Shown piece after piece: positions 21,506 through 38,241 of a stretch of DNA of 64,000 bases. The position numbers and the translations under genes are program-made. The notes beneath the pieces were generated by a model. That model saw only the letters and a list, made by a program, of their open reading frames with translations, searched no databases and was not told the origin of the DNA. How positions within the stretch are numbered: position 1 is the stretch's first letter; each line of letters opens with the position of its first letter. Source of the stretch: Synaphobranchus kaupii (taxonomy: Eukaryota > Chordata > Actinopteri > Anguilliformes > Synaphobranchidae); the NCBI GenBank assembly GCA_029718625.1, contig CM056376.1:80372541-80436540 (forward strand). The letters are read 5' to 3'.

Positions 21506-23097
21506 CTGCACAAACGACATGGCAAACCGGCCAACAAATGTTATATTTACACATCCTGTTATACAGTAAGGTTAATCGGTCTAAAAACTGATACAGAGGT
21601 GGGTGTGTCTTAGAGGGCTGCATTATCAACCCAGCAATCAAGAAATAAGTTAATCGAACCAACAATCCATTAGCCAATTAATATCATTAACCCATTAATC
21701 GGTTATTCAGTCAATCAATCATGCTAACAGGCATTACAATGCATTTCACATTGGAATTGGCACAATATCAAAACTGCCTCAAAGAACACTCTTGCAAAGT
21801 GCAGTTAAAGATGAGATGAAGAGCTAAAGCATTAAAAAAAAAAAAAACATCAATGTTGTATCTTAGGTTCAAGAGCTAATCGGCTAATTGTAAAAGCACA
21901 TTACACAGGTTCATGGGGCAATAACTGGTACTGCACTTAAGGGGGGCCAAGCCTACAGTAGAAAGGTGTAGGATGAGCAATCATTTCCACAGTCAGTAAC
22001 AGACACGACAGACAGTGTTTAATTCCAGCTGTTGCTGATACTCACTTTGTTGCAAGCAAAGTCGTGTATCACTGTAAACATAGATTATTATAATTATTTT
22101 GTTCGCTGAACCTCATCCCTCATCTTCAGCTGGAGTGTTTGACAAACAGTTGTAATCGGGTTGATTATGTTTCCATGGGTTAGGAGGAGCGATAATAGCA
22201 ATTAAGGTTCTCTTTGACAGCACATGATTAACAGCATAGGCTAACATTTGTCTCACCCTTTTCACAAGTCATTTGTGTTGGCCCAATTATAACTGTCCAA
22301 AGGAAGCACTGGTTCTTGGGCCACAGTCTTGTTTGTGTGCTTCTTCATATTCATGACTACCTACCCTAATGTGTTGACAGCTGTAACAGGAAGAAATGAC
22401 AGCACCTTCTCTTTGTGAATCTGTTTAATTAATGCACGGTCCTAACTGAAATGTACAACCCTACCTTCAAAAAAAAATGCATTGGTGGCACAGGAGTATT
22501 CACATTTTAGTTGTACATAGAAATTATAAGGTGCCATTTTACTGTTCTAACCACCACATTGCATCTTTGCTTTGCTGGACTTCCAACTCCTCTGCTCTAC
22601 AACTTTGAGACATAAAAAGCACGGGTCGTAAACGACAGCTGAACAGACAATACGACAGTACACTGAAAGTTGTAAACAACGCATAAGACAGTCTTGCAAT
22701 GTTCACCCTAGCGACACCGGGAACCCAGGCCTGTTCACAGGCCGTAAAAGGCCTCCACAGCCACCCTAGGTTCTTAGAATATATTCTGGACTGAAACAAA
22801 GCAGTATATGTATAAAGCATCATATGTATGTGCATGCAAATAACTGTGGATAGTATGATAAATGTGGTGGACTGGGATGAATATCAGTTGAAATGAGGGA
22901 TTATGTGAAAGTATAGGAGGGGGCAAACAACATGGGAACAAATAAAGAATGTGGTTGGAAGGAGGATTGTAAATGATCAAAGATGTGTTTGTCCACATAA
23001 GTGTCTGGATCATAGAGTGGCCATCACCTGGACCTCCATAGAAAGGTGATAGGTAAATCATAAGATCACGTGCCGTCGTACAAAGCATCTCATTACT
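21506..23097. other. ppfia2 intron, no feature seen
   Basis: AT-rich sequence with an A14 run near 21835. Several short open frames without homology. Nothing recognised. Confidence 0.45.
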
Positions 23098-23990
23098 GTC
23101 ACTAGATTTGGGGGAGTAGACTATACAGTTTCTATCTTCCTGGAGGAGAGGGGGGTGTCTTGGTGGTGGGGTGTTACAGGTGGGGTGTTACTTCCTGGAC
23201 AGACCTTATTTGGAGAAACAAAGGGAATTGTGGAATGTGAAAGGCCTGTTCAAGATTGCATTTAAGGGAAGTCCAAAGGGACATTCGGGGAGGAACTGCT
23301 TATTCTCTGTTATTGCGAACTGTCACATTATGGCATAATAAACAGTTTTCCCTTTTTCAGTACATCCAAGGTATGCTTATACGCCGACCGGGGTGTGCAT
23401 CTCTGTGAGAACCAATCACTGTATTGGTCTCCTATTTGGTTTTGGGGTAACACCATAAACAGGTTACTCACTGGGGATATTGATAGTCTCACCGGTTGTG
23501 CAGCTGCTCCGGGATAATTGTTCATTCCAGTGTCCAGGCGGATCTTAGTATTATTTCACAAAATAGTAATTGGGTCATAGTCTGGGATATTTAGAGTTAG
23601 AGTCTCACTAACCAGATGGAGTAACCTTAGTTAGGCCTCTCTGGGATAGCTGTTAATTTCGGTACCCGGACATACATAATATTTTTTAGGTTAACAAAGC
23701 TTCTTCATGGCGCAGAAACATTATTTACAAGATTCCCGGATGAGTAGCACCTTGACATGCTGGGAAGGTCTTGGTGTCAGAAAACATTTAGATGAATGCC
23801 TGGTAGCAGTAGATAGTCTTGCTCTCTGGAGTTCAGGGTCTTGCCAATCGCTATTTCATATGCACACTCCAGGTAATGTGCGTATAGGCGAACCCATATT
23901 TTTACACAAACATCGACGTTACAGGTCTTGAAATGAATGGAATCAGATAAACTTGTTTTCCTCCCTGCAACAAAATTAAAGTCCTTACAG
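23098..23990 (+). mobile_element. Possible LTR remnant of an endogenous retrovirus-like element
   Basis: The stretch has the layout of a long terminal repeat. A GGTGTTAC-rich upstream part is followed by a GGCATAATAAACAG polyadenylation-type signal near 23333 and a long downstream part with repeated CTCTGGGAT / CTCACTAACCAG words. At 23990 TTTGGTGACC begins, reminiscent of a primer-binding site just 3' of an LTR. No gag, pol or env sequence follows, and no second LTR or target duplication was found. It is an old non-coding relic at most. Confidence 0.4.
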
Positions 23991-24009
23991 TTTGGTGACC
24001 TCAACATGA

Positions 24010-24643
24010 TAGCTCTGGCAGGGCTTTTCTTGACCTCTGTATTTATTATTTAATCTCCCTCACCCTAAAATTCCCTTACACAATAGAGAGTACATGGAGT
24101 TGTTCTACAAAGCCTTGCATTGCAATAAAAGGTAAATGAACAACACATAAAAACACAAATTAATACAAATTATGCAACGCTCTTGTTTTGAGCTACCAAA
24201 TACATTTTCATACATGGTCAATTTTATTGGTTTCCACTGCCCTCATGTAACATTAGTGAGTCACTCACAAGGACCTAAAAATACCCTTGAAACTCATAGA
24301 CGATATTCTCACAAGCTGTTCACATACCAGGGAATAAATGGAGGGATAAAACATCTTTCAAATCAAAATAGCATAGTCACAAATAATTAATTTAATGTAG
24401 GTCTGTTGCTCAATGTGTTTTGTAGTATTTGTGTTTTCTTGTATTTTTGCATATCAGTTTGTCTCAGGTCTGATACACAATGGGGTCCATTTACTAAGAT
24501 CCCAAATAAGGGGTGTTATTTTGCGGGTGCAGCCAAAGTACTTGCATGCACTATCATTTTACACTTTGCGGGTGATCAACTAAGAGTCATTATGAAAACA
24601 AACAGCCATATTTAAATGAGATTTTGTGTGTTTGGAATGGTTA
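24010..24643. other. ppfia2 intron, no feature seen
   Basis: No family recognised. A phrase TCCATTTACTAAGATCCC near 24486 resembles the ends of family A MITEs, but no matching right end was found. Confidence 0.4.
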
Positions 24644-24714
24644 CACTGTAAACAAAAAAACGTGAAAAGGCAGCAATGTTGCCGTTTTTTTATAGCATTT
24701 TCTTTTTTACAGTG
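24644..24714. mobile_element. 71-bp TA-flanked MITE
   Basis: CACTGTAAACAAAAAAACGT at the left is matched by an inverted TTTTCTTTTTTACAGTG at the right. TA dinucleotides flank both ends, as for Tc1/mariner-type insertions. A GGCAGCAATGTTGCC hairpin lies at the centre. No coding capacity. Confidence 0.75.
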
Positions 24715-26205
24715 TAGGACTTTTACACTGAAAAAGCTGGCAGTTTATGACAAACTGTTTCACTGGATGTCTCTTAGTTTCTGCCGGGAGTTACAGATGT
24801 TTGTCAGGTCTGAAATGATCGTAACTATGCTTACTAGCACTAAGCCTACTCGCGCTGTTACTGTCACATAAAATCACATTTCCATGTGATCATGGGTTTT
24901 ATTTTAATAAAGTTTTTATTTGCTTTGTTATTCGCTGTTTGTTGTAATATACATTGTATTGCTTGTTTGATTCACATACTAGTTACTCTTCTATTATGTA
25001 ACATGATTTAAAAATGTATTCTTACTGTCCGTGATGTATGCATCCACAAATTATCTTCTTGTGTATTTTGAGCTTTAACTAGAATGGGCCAGTTAATTAG
25101 CCCCCATTGTTACGCAATCATCTTATCAATTCCATGTCTTTTAATACCTGCTTTCCATTTGTACTAAGATGCACCCACAAATACCTTGCCCAAACTTCCC
25201 GTGGGGCACTTTACACATACCAAAGTAATCACTTTACACATCCTAAAGTAATGCATTTGCATGACCTCCTTCCACTATTTTGCTAAATAAAGTAGGGACA
25301 CCAATTTTGCATATTCATTCAGGCTAACCCGTAAAAATGTAAAATCCGCAATAAAGAATTGAAATGAACATTAACTGGCATAGCACCCCTTGACTGCTCA
25401 CCACAGGAATATGCCAAAGGTGTGATTACAAAAGGATTTGGGCACCATTTCCTTTAAATAATTGAGGTGATAAACTTTCTCTTTGGAATCTTTCATTTGT
25501 ATTTGAAATATAATAATTTTCAGCACCACAGACGACAATATTAAATACTGCATTGAGGCATTCCTATTCATAGAACTTGCCCATTGTAAATGATATAAAT
25601 TGCAGTATTTATTTATTAATCAATAGTGAAATTTCCTTCCATAATAAAAACTGTCCCCTTGCAGTCATACATCAATATTATTTATAGTGGTTTTCAAAAC
25701 TTAGACTGGCTCAATAAGTAATGTGAAATGATTTGTTTCCGTTTACATATAGTAACAATAAAAACACCTTAATTAAACAATGGAATAATAAGATATTGTG
25801 CAAACAGGCATGATACTATTGGAAGACATGTCTAGGACATTGTTGTGTATTTAATATCAGTAAGTGATTTAAATCTGAAACTGAAGAAGGGCTTTGTGGG
25901 ATACAGCCAATATATAACCTTATTAGGCTCTCCAATCAAGCACTTTCAGGAGTTTTCTTCTTTTTTTTACTGAGCTGCTCTATGCTCTAGGTGCAGTAAA
26001 AGATAACAGTGAAGCAGCAATGTGTTCTGGTACAAAATGGCTGCTGTGATTCCCTCAGGCGGGCGCTACATATTGTTAGTGGTTGCTTTGAGGTTCTAAC
26101 AGGTGCAATCTAATATTTTTTTGTCAGAAATTATAATCCTAATACATTATTCGGCCTGAATGGTCAGTTTTGATAAAAACGTTGAATAAACAAGCATTGA
26201 TTAAA
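24715..26205. other. ppfia2 intron, no feature seen
   Basis: AT-rich. No element with defined ends. CTGAAGAAGGGC near 25890 resembles the hammerhead-like repeat core but lacks the GAAA part. Confidence 0.4.
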
Positions 26206-26379
26206 CGTGGCCTGTCACTCTAAATGGTTGTATTTTCTGATGAGCACAAAATATTTTCATGTGAATCAAGAAAAATCTATCATTTGTTTAATTTCTCCAT
26301 GTAGAGCAACAACGGTGCCCGTAGACCTAAATTACCAAGGGTTGAGTCATTTTTATGGTATTGCGAGATATATCAATAT

Positions 26380-26660
26380 CCTAGCGTATAACAAAAGCGA
26401 GCATTTCTCTTTCTTATTAGAGCATTTTTATTGGAATGGAACTCATTTGGAATGGATCACTCCCTTGGCGAAACTGTAGGCCTCCAAGACCTGCAGGTGG
26501 ATTACAGATACGTAGATGTATGGACCCACGGGCCCTTTATTGGCTCAACTCCCCTATAAAAATAGCGCCATGCCTCTATTATATAAGCTGGGTTCATATA
26601 AAGTACAGCCAATGGCTGAACCTGCACATCCCTTTTTTGGGTAAGAGTTTCATGAACAAA
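26380..26660 (+). pseudogene. Possible LINE (L1-like) reverse transcriptase 3' scrap
   Basis: One frame reads FYWNGTHLEWITPLAKL and, after a stop or shift, residues resembling the L1 ORF2 region that follows the reverse transcriptase (F.WNG..P.I....L....GGL). A second frame reads PRPAGGLQIRRCMDPRALYW. The order agrees with the L1 pattern but is heavily decayed. Weak call. Confidence 0.3.
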
Positions 26661-27457
26661 ATCATTTCTGTAGCAATTTTCATTTTAAGGGAAAAATAAA
26701 CAGCATAGTACAAGTTGTAGTACACCTGAAATTAGATGAGGGGAATTATCTATAAACAAACAGTTCAGCCTACATTAGTCGCTAAACTACCTATGGATGG
26801 CTCTGAGAAGAAAGAAATAAACGGAAAGTTTTTGGTTGGACGCATCATCCATTTATGACTCAGACATATAAGGGGCAATGACCTGGCACACTCAAAGAAA
26901 CACTTTGCTTGGGATTCATTTTTCAAATACTTCAACGGAAAAAGCCATGATTGCAGACTGTCAAAAACACCTCATGGACTGGAGTAAGCAGTTCTGCAAA
27001 CAGCTGATCTCGATCCAGAATCAATTTACCATCTGTCAAGTTATCAGCCGTGAGACGGATGCTCTCCTTGGACCCTCTCGAACCTGGACATTTCAAATCC
27101 CTCCCCTGGTGACTGTTGCCAGGTAATGAGAACTCCCTGTTCGCACCTCTAATGCTCAATCTCAGACCTGTCTTCCTACTGAAAGGGGGGCAGGAGAACC
27201 GCCTGACAGTAATCAGGAGTGAGGAGGGTAAGCATAGTGAAGAGCATTCACATGTCTAGTTCTGTTTTTGATCATCTTGAGCTGTGTTGCAACTGTGATA
27301 GTATTGTATACGGGCATTCCAAATTAAACATCCCCTATAAGAGGTCCTTTGTCGATCTTCGAGTGAAAATAGCAATCACCCAAGGTCTATCGAATCTGAT
27401 CCAGTACTGTGAAGCGTCTTCCTCTGACTCATGTCTGTGTGAGCCAAGGTTATTATA
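26661..27457. other. ppfia2 intron, no feature seen
   Basis: Unique-looking sequence with no recognised family. Confidence 0.4.
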
Positions 27458-27575
27458 CACAGCAAAAACATTTAAAACCCTATGGTGTTTATATGAGACC
27501 GTGGTCTCATATAAACACCCTAGGGTGTTAAATGTACACCAGCAGTGTTAGATTTACACAGGAATTTTTGCTGTG
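27458..27575. mobile_element. 118-bp TA-flanked palindromic MITE
   Basis: Ends CACAGCAAAAAC and TTTTTGCTGTG face each other, with TA on both sides. Inside is a near-perfect hairpin with arms GGTGTTTATATGAGACC and GGTCTCATATAAACACC and a two-base loop, around 27483-27518. No coding capacity. Confidence 0.85.
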
Positions 27576-28060
27576 TAGGTAACTGAAACTGAAACTAAAA
27601 GTGAAACTAAAATGAAAAAAACATTTTAGTTAACTGAAATAAAAAATAAAATTACTTTAAATTCTAAAACGAAACTAAAACTCAAATGTAGTGTTGCAAA
27701 ACAAACTGAAATAAAATAAAAATGACCACAAATTATTTAGTTTTAGTTTCTGATCCTCCTCCTGATCTGTGGATAGCACAGAACTTTTTTTCATTTCAAC
27801 CGCGCCACCATTTATCTGTAATCTGGATTGCATATAGTGTAATTTGAAACATTCAAAACCAATATTTATTTTCTCTCCCCCAACCAAACTATTGGCTGTT
27901 ATTAACTGAAATAAAAAAAAAAAATAAAACTAAAATCGGTTGAAAAACTAAAACTAAACTAAAACTAAAAACACACTCTGAAAACTAACTAAAAATAAAC
28001 TATTTAGAAAGTGAAATGAAAAAACTAATAAAATTTAAAACTTAAAACTAAAATAACCAT
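27576..28060. repeat. A-rich degenerate AACTAAA repeat
   Basis: AACTGAAAC / AACTAAAACT words recur at 27576-27715 and again at 27905-28060, with a less repetitive centre. Probably a decayed simple repeat or element tail. Confidence 0.7.
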
Positions 28061-29155
28061 GGTGTGAACAGACTGCAGTGTGATAAGTGGAGGTTAAGTG
28101 GAGGTTCCAGCAATGAGTGTAATTACGACTGGGCATTCTAAACTGGGATTTATTATTATTATTATTATTATTACACAGAGTTGCAGTGGGGGAATCTAAT
28201 CATGAAATTTAAACAGACTAAGGATCGTTAAGTGTTTGTTAAGCATTGACGGACACTGCTTTGGCGTGATTGGTGCAGGGAGGCCGCACATAAAGCTGTC
28301 TCGGAGCGTTCCGCCCCTTACCCTCCTCTTCATCCCACCACCACTCTGCCCTGCCCCTTTTTGGGTGAGTTACAACATCCCTCCTCCCTCAACTCCACCC
28401 CCCAGCCCAACCTCCTCTATCTGCATCAGCCCTTTGATCAGACACCTTTATTATTACAGAGGCACAAGCTAACGCACGCTAAACAGCTTTCAGGGGCAGC
28501 GGGGGCCGAGGGAGAGTGCGCACATTAAAATGATTTGCTCACCTCTATGGCGAGGGAAATTCTAATTTGGCTGCGGAGGAGCGCTCGCCCCAAAGGACAT
28601 TTCGGTCTGAACGTGAGCATCTACTATAACGGTGCATTTCTGAAGAGCGGGTTTAAATCGCCACACTAATGGCTATGCCAAAGCAGAGCGACTGCCATCA
28701 GGTCCAGGCCTTAACTTAGGTTTCAGAAGTTAAGCTAAAACTTTATCAGAACACAGCTTCATTTTACTTAAATAATTGTCCCATACTGCAGATATCTATT
28801 TATGCAGTAGGCCTACTGTATGCTATATTTCAAATACACAGCAATGATGCCTACGGATGCCTACATAAACTGATATGAATTTTATAAGGGAAAAATAATA
28901 ACCTGTCTGACTTGTACAATATTAATACAATGACATTTACTTTCTTACAGATTTCTAGGCATTTAATACTGTAATGGAGAAGAAACGTGTAAGAATCTTG
29001 TAGTGAGGACTATTCCCAACCCATGTGACAGCTCAATGGCACCTGACACTGAACTCATCACATGGGGATGTGTGTGGGGAAGGGTAGGGAGAAGATTTCA
29101 ATCCTTGTGGGAGGAGTCACTGAAAATGTAGAAAGGACAAGGGGTGATCTCTTAC
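28061..29155. other. ppfia2 intron with GC-rich patch
   Basis: A (TTA)n run lies near 28148-28172. Positions 28490-28690 are GC-richer with several CpG and no coding potential; such intronic blocks are sometimes conserved enhancers, but I cannot test conservation. Otherwise nothing seen. Confidence 0.4.
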
Positions 29156-29230
29156 CTCCTGATTGGCTGCTGTCAGCTCCTCCTCCAAGGCCGTAACCCT
29201 CTCCAATGACACCCGCAGCCTTTCCCTCAC
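29156..29230 (-). CDS. ppfia2: ppfia2 internal exon (25 codons, VRERLRVSLERV...)
   Basis: A short exon, 75 nt, reading VRERLRVSLERVTALEEEL and ending ANQE. It continues the coiled coil from ALDEK in the preceding exon. The acceptor is GGTTGCAG, the donor is GAG followed by GTAAGAGA, phase 0 at both ends. A tRNA-type SINE fragment begins only about 50 bases upstream of the acceptor, close to where a branch point would lie. Confidence 0.94.
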
Positions 29231-29278
29231 CTGCAACCAACAGAATGGACAAGCTTTGCAACCTGCTACTATGTCAGC

Positions 29279-29450
29279 TGTGAGCCCAGTTGTTTGGGAA
29301 GAGTACTGACCACCAGAAGGTTATGGGTTCAAGTTCTCTAAATGAGGCAGCGGATTTAGCCATGGGTAAGGTCCATCACTTAATTAAAAAAGTTAATATC
29401 CAGTAGTGGGAAAGGGTCTCACTAAGAGTGTTTGTGAGGGAAGTTATGCC
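29279..29450 (+). mobile_element. tRNA-derived SINE, degenerate
   Basis: The order is CCCAGTTGTTTGGGAAGAGT (A-box-like), GGTTATGGGTTCAAGTTCTC (B-box-like), then AAGGTCCATCACTTAATT and GGGTCTCACTAAGAGTG, matching the general layout of a fish tRNA SINE body. It ends about 50 bases upstream (minus sense) of the acceptor of exon 29156-29230. Confidence 0.55.
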
Positions 29451-34619
<5,169 letters not shown>

Positions 34620-34721
34620 TCTGGTGTTGTTTCTCTCTGCCTTCAGCTCAGAGATCTCCTCCTCTTTCTCCAACAGCTGCTCCCTGCAGGCATTCAGTTC
34701 CTTGGTAAGGGCGGCAAACTC
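34620..34721 (-). CDS. ppfia2: ppfia2 internal exon (34 codons, EFAALTKEL...)
   Basis: The exon reads [15 protein letters not shown] and continues through an acidic heptad-rich stretch to ERNNTR. This is the first liprin-alpha segment after the N-terminal exon(s). The acceptor is CCCGCAG at the high-coordinate side, the donor is AGA followed by GTGAGTGC, and both borders are phase 0. Length is 102 nt, as expected. It forms part of the N-terminal coiled coil. It is the 5'-most exon I can find; nothing resembling the liprin N-terminus (the segment around HFEQLM) is visible between here and 64000, so the upstream exon is outside or lost in the assembly. Confidence 0.95.
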
Positions 34722-34926
34722 CTGCGGGGAAGAGGGGGCGGCGGACCAGGTCAGAATTACAGATCGCACCCGTGACTCACAGAAAGACAGATACAGAGCC
34801 TTGTTTACTGACACCTAAGAAAGGTTCTTGGTGAAATTTAAACAAAAAGAACCAGAGGACAGAAAGTTTGATATACATAGGATGGATGCGAGATGATTAT
34901 ACAGTATATTACATTATAGACATATA

Positions 34927-35056
34927 GGGCCTGATTTACTCAGACCAAAACCTTTTAGCACACGTAAAACTAATAACACAACCAATGTTATCATGTTATT
35001 GGTTTTGCATGTGCCAAAAGGTTTTCACTTGCTAAAGGTCTTAGTAAATAAAGCCC
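34927..35056. mobile_element. MITE, family A copy 3
   Basis: GGGCCTGATTTACTCAGACC at the left and GGTCTTAGTAAATAAAGCCC at the right are inverted, with internal TTTTAGCACACGTAAAACTA and GGTTTTGCATGTGCC blocks as in copies 1 and 2. It is 130 bp, shorter than the others by loss of the centre. Confidence 0.85.
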
Positions 35057-37676
35057 ATAAATCTGATACTTCTTCAGAAACCCACTTTGGGTGTACTTGA
35101 ACTTCTAGCGCTTCTAGCATTGGAAAAATCAGTTGATCCACATATGAATAAACAGAGAGAAAAACGCTTTATGGCTTGGGATTTACAGGGTTCTAAGTGA
35201 CATTTATGGTGAAAATGAGTCGTATACAAATAAATGCGGTAGTGGTGTTCAAAAATGTATTAACTTTTATGTGGGTGTAATTCCAGTTTTTGTGATAAAA
35301 CCAATGAACTGACAAGAACTTTAATGTGCATTATAGAAGATAGATAGAACCCTGTAATTCTCAGGCCTCGACTTGTTAATGTATGTTAGCAGACCATAAG
35401 GCCAAAAGCTAACTGCGAGTGCGAGGTCCATAGTGATGTTTCTACGTTTTCTGCTTCCTGTTCCTTCCAGTCCCCGGCAGGAGAGCAGGGTAATTGCCTC
35501 CTTGCTATTGTTTCTGCTAAAGACAAGCCTCTGTTGGGTGTTGTCAGTCTGAACCAAAGCCAACACAAGAAGTGAATCCCAACCCGGATCTCAAAAAGTG
35601 AATATCCAGTGTGGAATGAAAAAGGCGTTAGCGTGTGAGAACCGTGACCTGCGTGCAGGAACATTAAAGAGGATTGGCAGAAACAGCAGTGGCAGGTCCG
35701 GGCACCGGGCCCTGAAGTGTCTGCATTCAACAGAATGAAGCACGGTGCCGTGTCCACAAGCCATTAGAAATGAATCCCATTATAGTCTGTGTGCAATGGA
35801 TGAGACCATAAACAGTGTACAGTGTGGAAGACAGAATAGTAATTTCATGTCAATGCCTGGTTTGTTTCTGCAAAAATCATTTTGAATTTCCATAAACATT
35901 GGCCAAATAAAAAAAAATAAAAATAATAAAAATTAGTCAAGTGACCTGAAACAGAAAAAGGTCAGCCAACTGGCAAGCGGCATTGAGGCTATTGACAAGG
36001 AGTGACTAGCCAATAGGAGCATGTTAAGTCATATGAAATATGAATGACCTAATTTCTCACATGAGCGGGGCATTCAAGTCCATTCTTGTGTTACAGGGGG
36101 ACGCTGTATCTGTTTTGGGATTTAATGCCAACTTCTGCCCTGAATCATTTAATAATCCAAATCATTTTAGCTTCATTTATTCTTATGTGTTTTCCCCCTT
36201 TTCTCCCCAATATGCAATATAGATTATAAATATATAAACACAATATATTTGCTCCATATTTTATGAGGCAGGAGACAACACATGAACTAGTATTCAAGGA
36301 CAAAATGTGTATGGATTTTTTCCCCAATTCCACATGTCACAGTTTGTCTCATGTCAGCTGGTTAATTGTATATGGATCATAGCGGTTGATCATATTCAAG
36401 GGTCATGGTAAAGGCCCAGAGTTTTGACATTTGTTTCTTAAAAAAATGTATAAGTGTTTTGTTGTGTATATAATAACCCTTGCCATGCTGTTTTTTCATC
36501 AGCATTCAGATCTGGTTTCATGATAAGATATCACCTCTCGAGACACATCGCAACAGTGAAATTGATGACGAGGCCTGGATTCAATCCATAAAGTTAAATT
36601 AACATGTTTTTTCCATGAATAACATAACACTCGCATTTCAGAGTTAAGGAAAAGGTTGCAGCAGCTAGCAGCTGCGATAATGTTTTTCCTATTGCCATCC
36701 CCACTGGTGAAAACTGAACGACAGTCCAAATTACAATCCATTGTCTTAACATGCCCATTGGACACAATGTTCATTGGACATACAGTTTCATTTCTAATTT
36801 TAAGAATCTGTTCCGATCTCTATTTTCCTTCTACTGCTGTAGGCAGAGTATTCTATCTATCATCCCATTCAACAGATATTTGTATCACCTCTAATTCTAG
36901 TTATGGGTTTCTTTTTGTCTTTAGATGTGTGTAACTATTTATCCAGTACAATTAATTCCTGTGCACTTCACTTCATTAGGAAAAAAAAAACAGGGGTTTC
37001 TTTTGGGAAACGCTGTCTAGGTAAAGCTTGTTCAATCGTTCCGCTTGCGGCGGCACGTTAAATTGAAGAGATGGGCCGTTCGCCACGCCGACCCGTGATG
37101 CAGTCCCTTATTATCAGAGTGTGACAGGCAGCGAGACCTGGAGACCGGACACGAGATTCTACACTAAGCAAGTCCCGGGGGCTGGACTGGCGAGCCCAAC
37201 GGACGACGTGTTACGGTCCTGGTCTTCAAAAGAGCGGCGGTAAGCACAATGGAGCTATGGAAATCTGCGCTTGCCGGTGCTTCCCTGATCTAACGGTTTG
37301 GCCTCATTCCGGGAGCCGAACTCACTTTTATCGGTTTGAAGAGTGCCGCTACCGTCCCACAGGAAGAAAGAGTATTTGACAGGATCATTACTAAAATATC
37401 GGTGCTTTAAAAGTGCCTAGTACATACTTCAGAATATACACATCTCTAGTTGAAGATCAGGCTGCATCTCTCTGTACAAACCCTGTTATTTTCTTTCACA
37501 ACAGTACTCTTATTTTAGATTTATAAGATTGACAGGAGGAAAAACCGTTATCCGGCAATGCCAGCTGAATTGCCTGAAATGTTGAGTTTATTAGAGAGAA
37601 TAAATGCAGTGTGAAACTCTTCTTGGGCATTTATTGCTCTCTCTGGCAAGACTGTTTGATTTGGTGTGCGTACATA
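35057..37676. other. 5' intron; CpG-containing patch near 37030-37330
   Basis: Mostly AT-rich without elements. Positions 37030-37330 are GC-rich with many CpG (CGCTTGCGGCGGCACG, CGCCACGCCGACCCG) and unusually dense for this window. No exon seen in it on either strand. Confidence 0.4.
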
Positions 37677-38241
37677 CAGTGCAGTCCATAAGTATTTGGA
37701 CAGTGACACGATTTTTGTTGTTTTGGCTCTGTAGCTACTCCGGGAAATTGGATTTGAAACGAAACAATGAATATAAAGTGCAGACTGTCAGCTTTAATTT
37801 AAGGGTATTTATAACCATATCCAGTGATCCATGCAGGAATTACAGCCCTTTTATACATATTCCCCCCAGTTTGGTGGACCAAAAGTAATAGAACAAATGA
37901 ACATAATCTTAAATAAAGTCGTCACTTTTAGGACTTTCTTGCAAATCCTTTGCATTTGATAACTGCCTGCACTCTGCAACTCATAGACATCACCAGACAC
38001 TGGGCATCTTCCCTGGTGATAGTCTGTCAGGCAGGTACTGCAGTCATCTTCAGTTCCTGTTTGTTTCGGGTGATTTTTACCTATATTGTTCACCCGGCAC
38101 GGATGTACATACCCACAAATTAAAGCTGACAGTCTCCACTTTAACCTTATATTCATGGTTTCATTTCAATTCAATGTGCTGGAGTAGAGAGCCAAAACAA
38201 CAAAAATTTGGTCACTGTCCAAATACTTACAGACTGCCCTG
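37677..38241. mobile_element. Tc1/mariner-type MITE with long inverted arms
   Basis: CAGTGCAGTCCATAAGTATT at the left and the inverted counterpart ending in AATACTTACAGACTGCCCTG at the right, each bordered by TA. The inner parts also pair (TGTTGTTTTGGCTCT with AGAGCCAAAACAACA; GACTGTCAGCTTTAATTT with AAATTAAAGCTGACAGTC), giving arms of roughly 130-200 bp. The centre has no transposase. Confidence 0.88.

Noticed and set aside
24480..25310. A larger element starting at TCCATTTACTAAGATCCC
   Set aside because: The supposed right end near 25290 pairs too poorly with the left end to support a boundary.
25880..25915. Second hammerhead-like motif
   Set aside because: CTGAAGAAGG is present, but the GAAA core and a matching stem I are absent.
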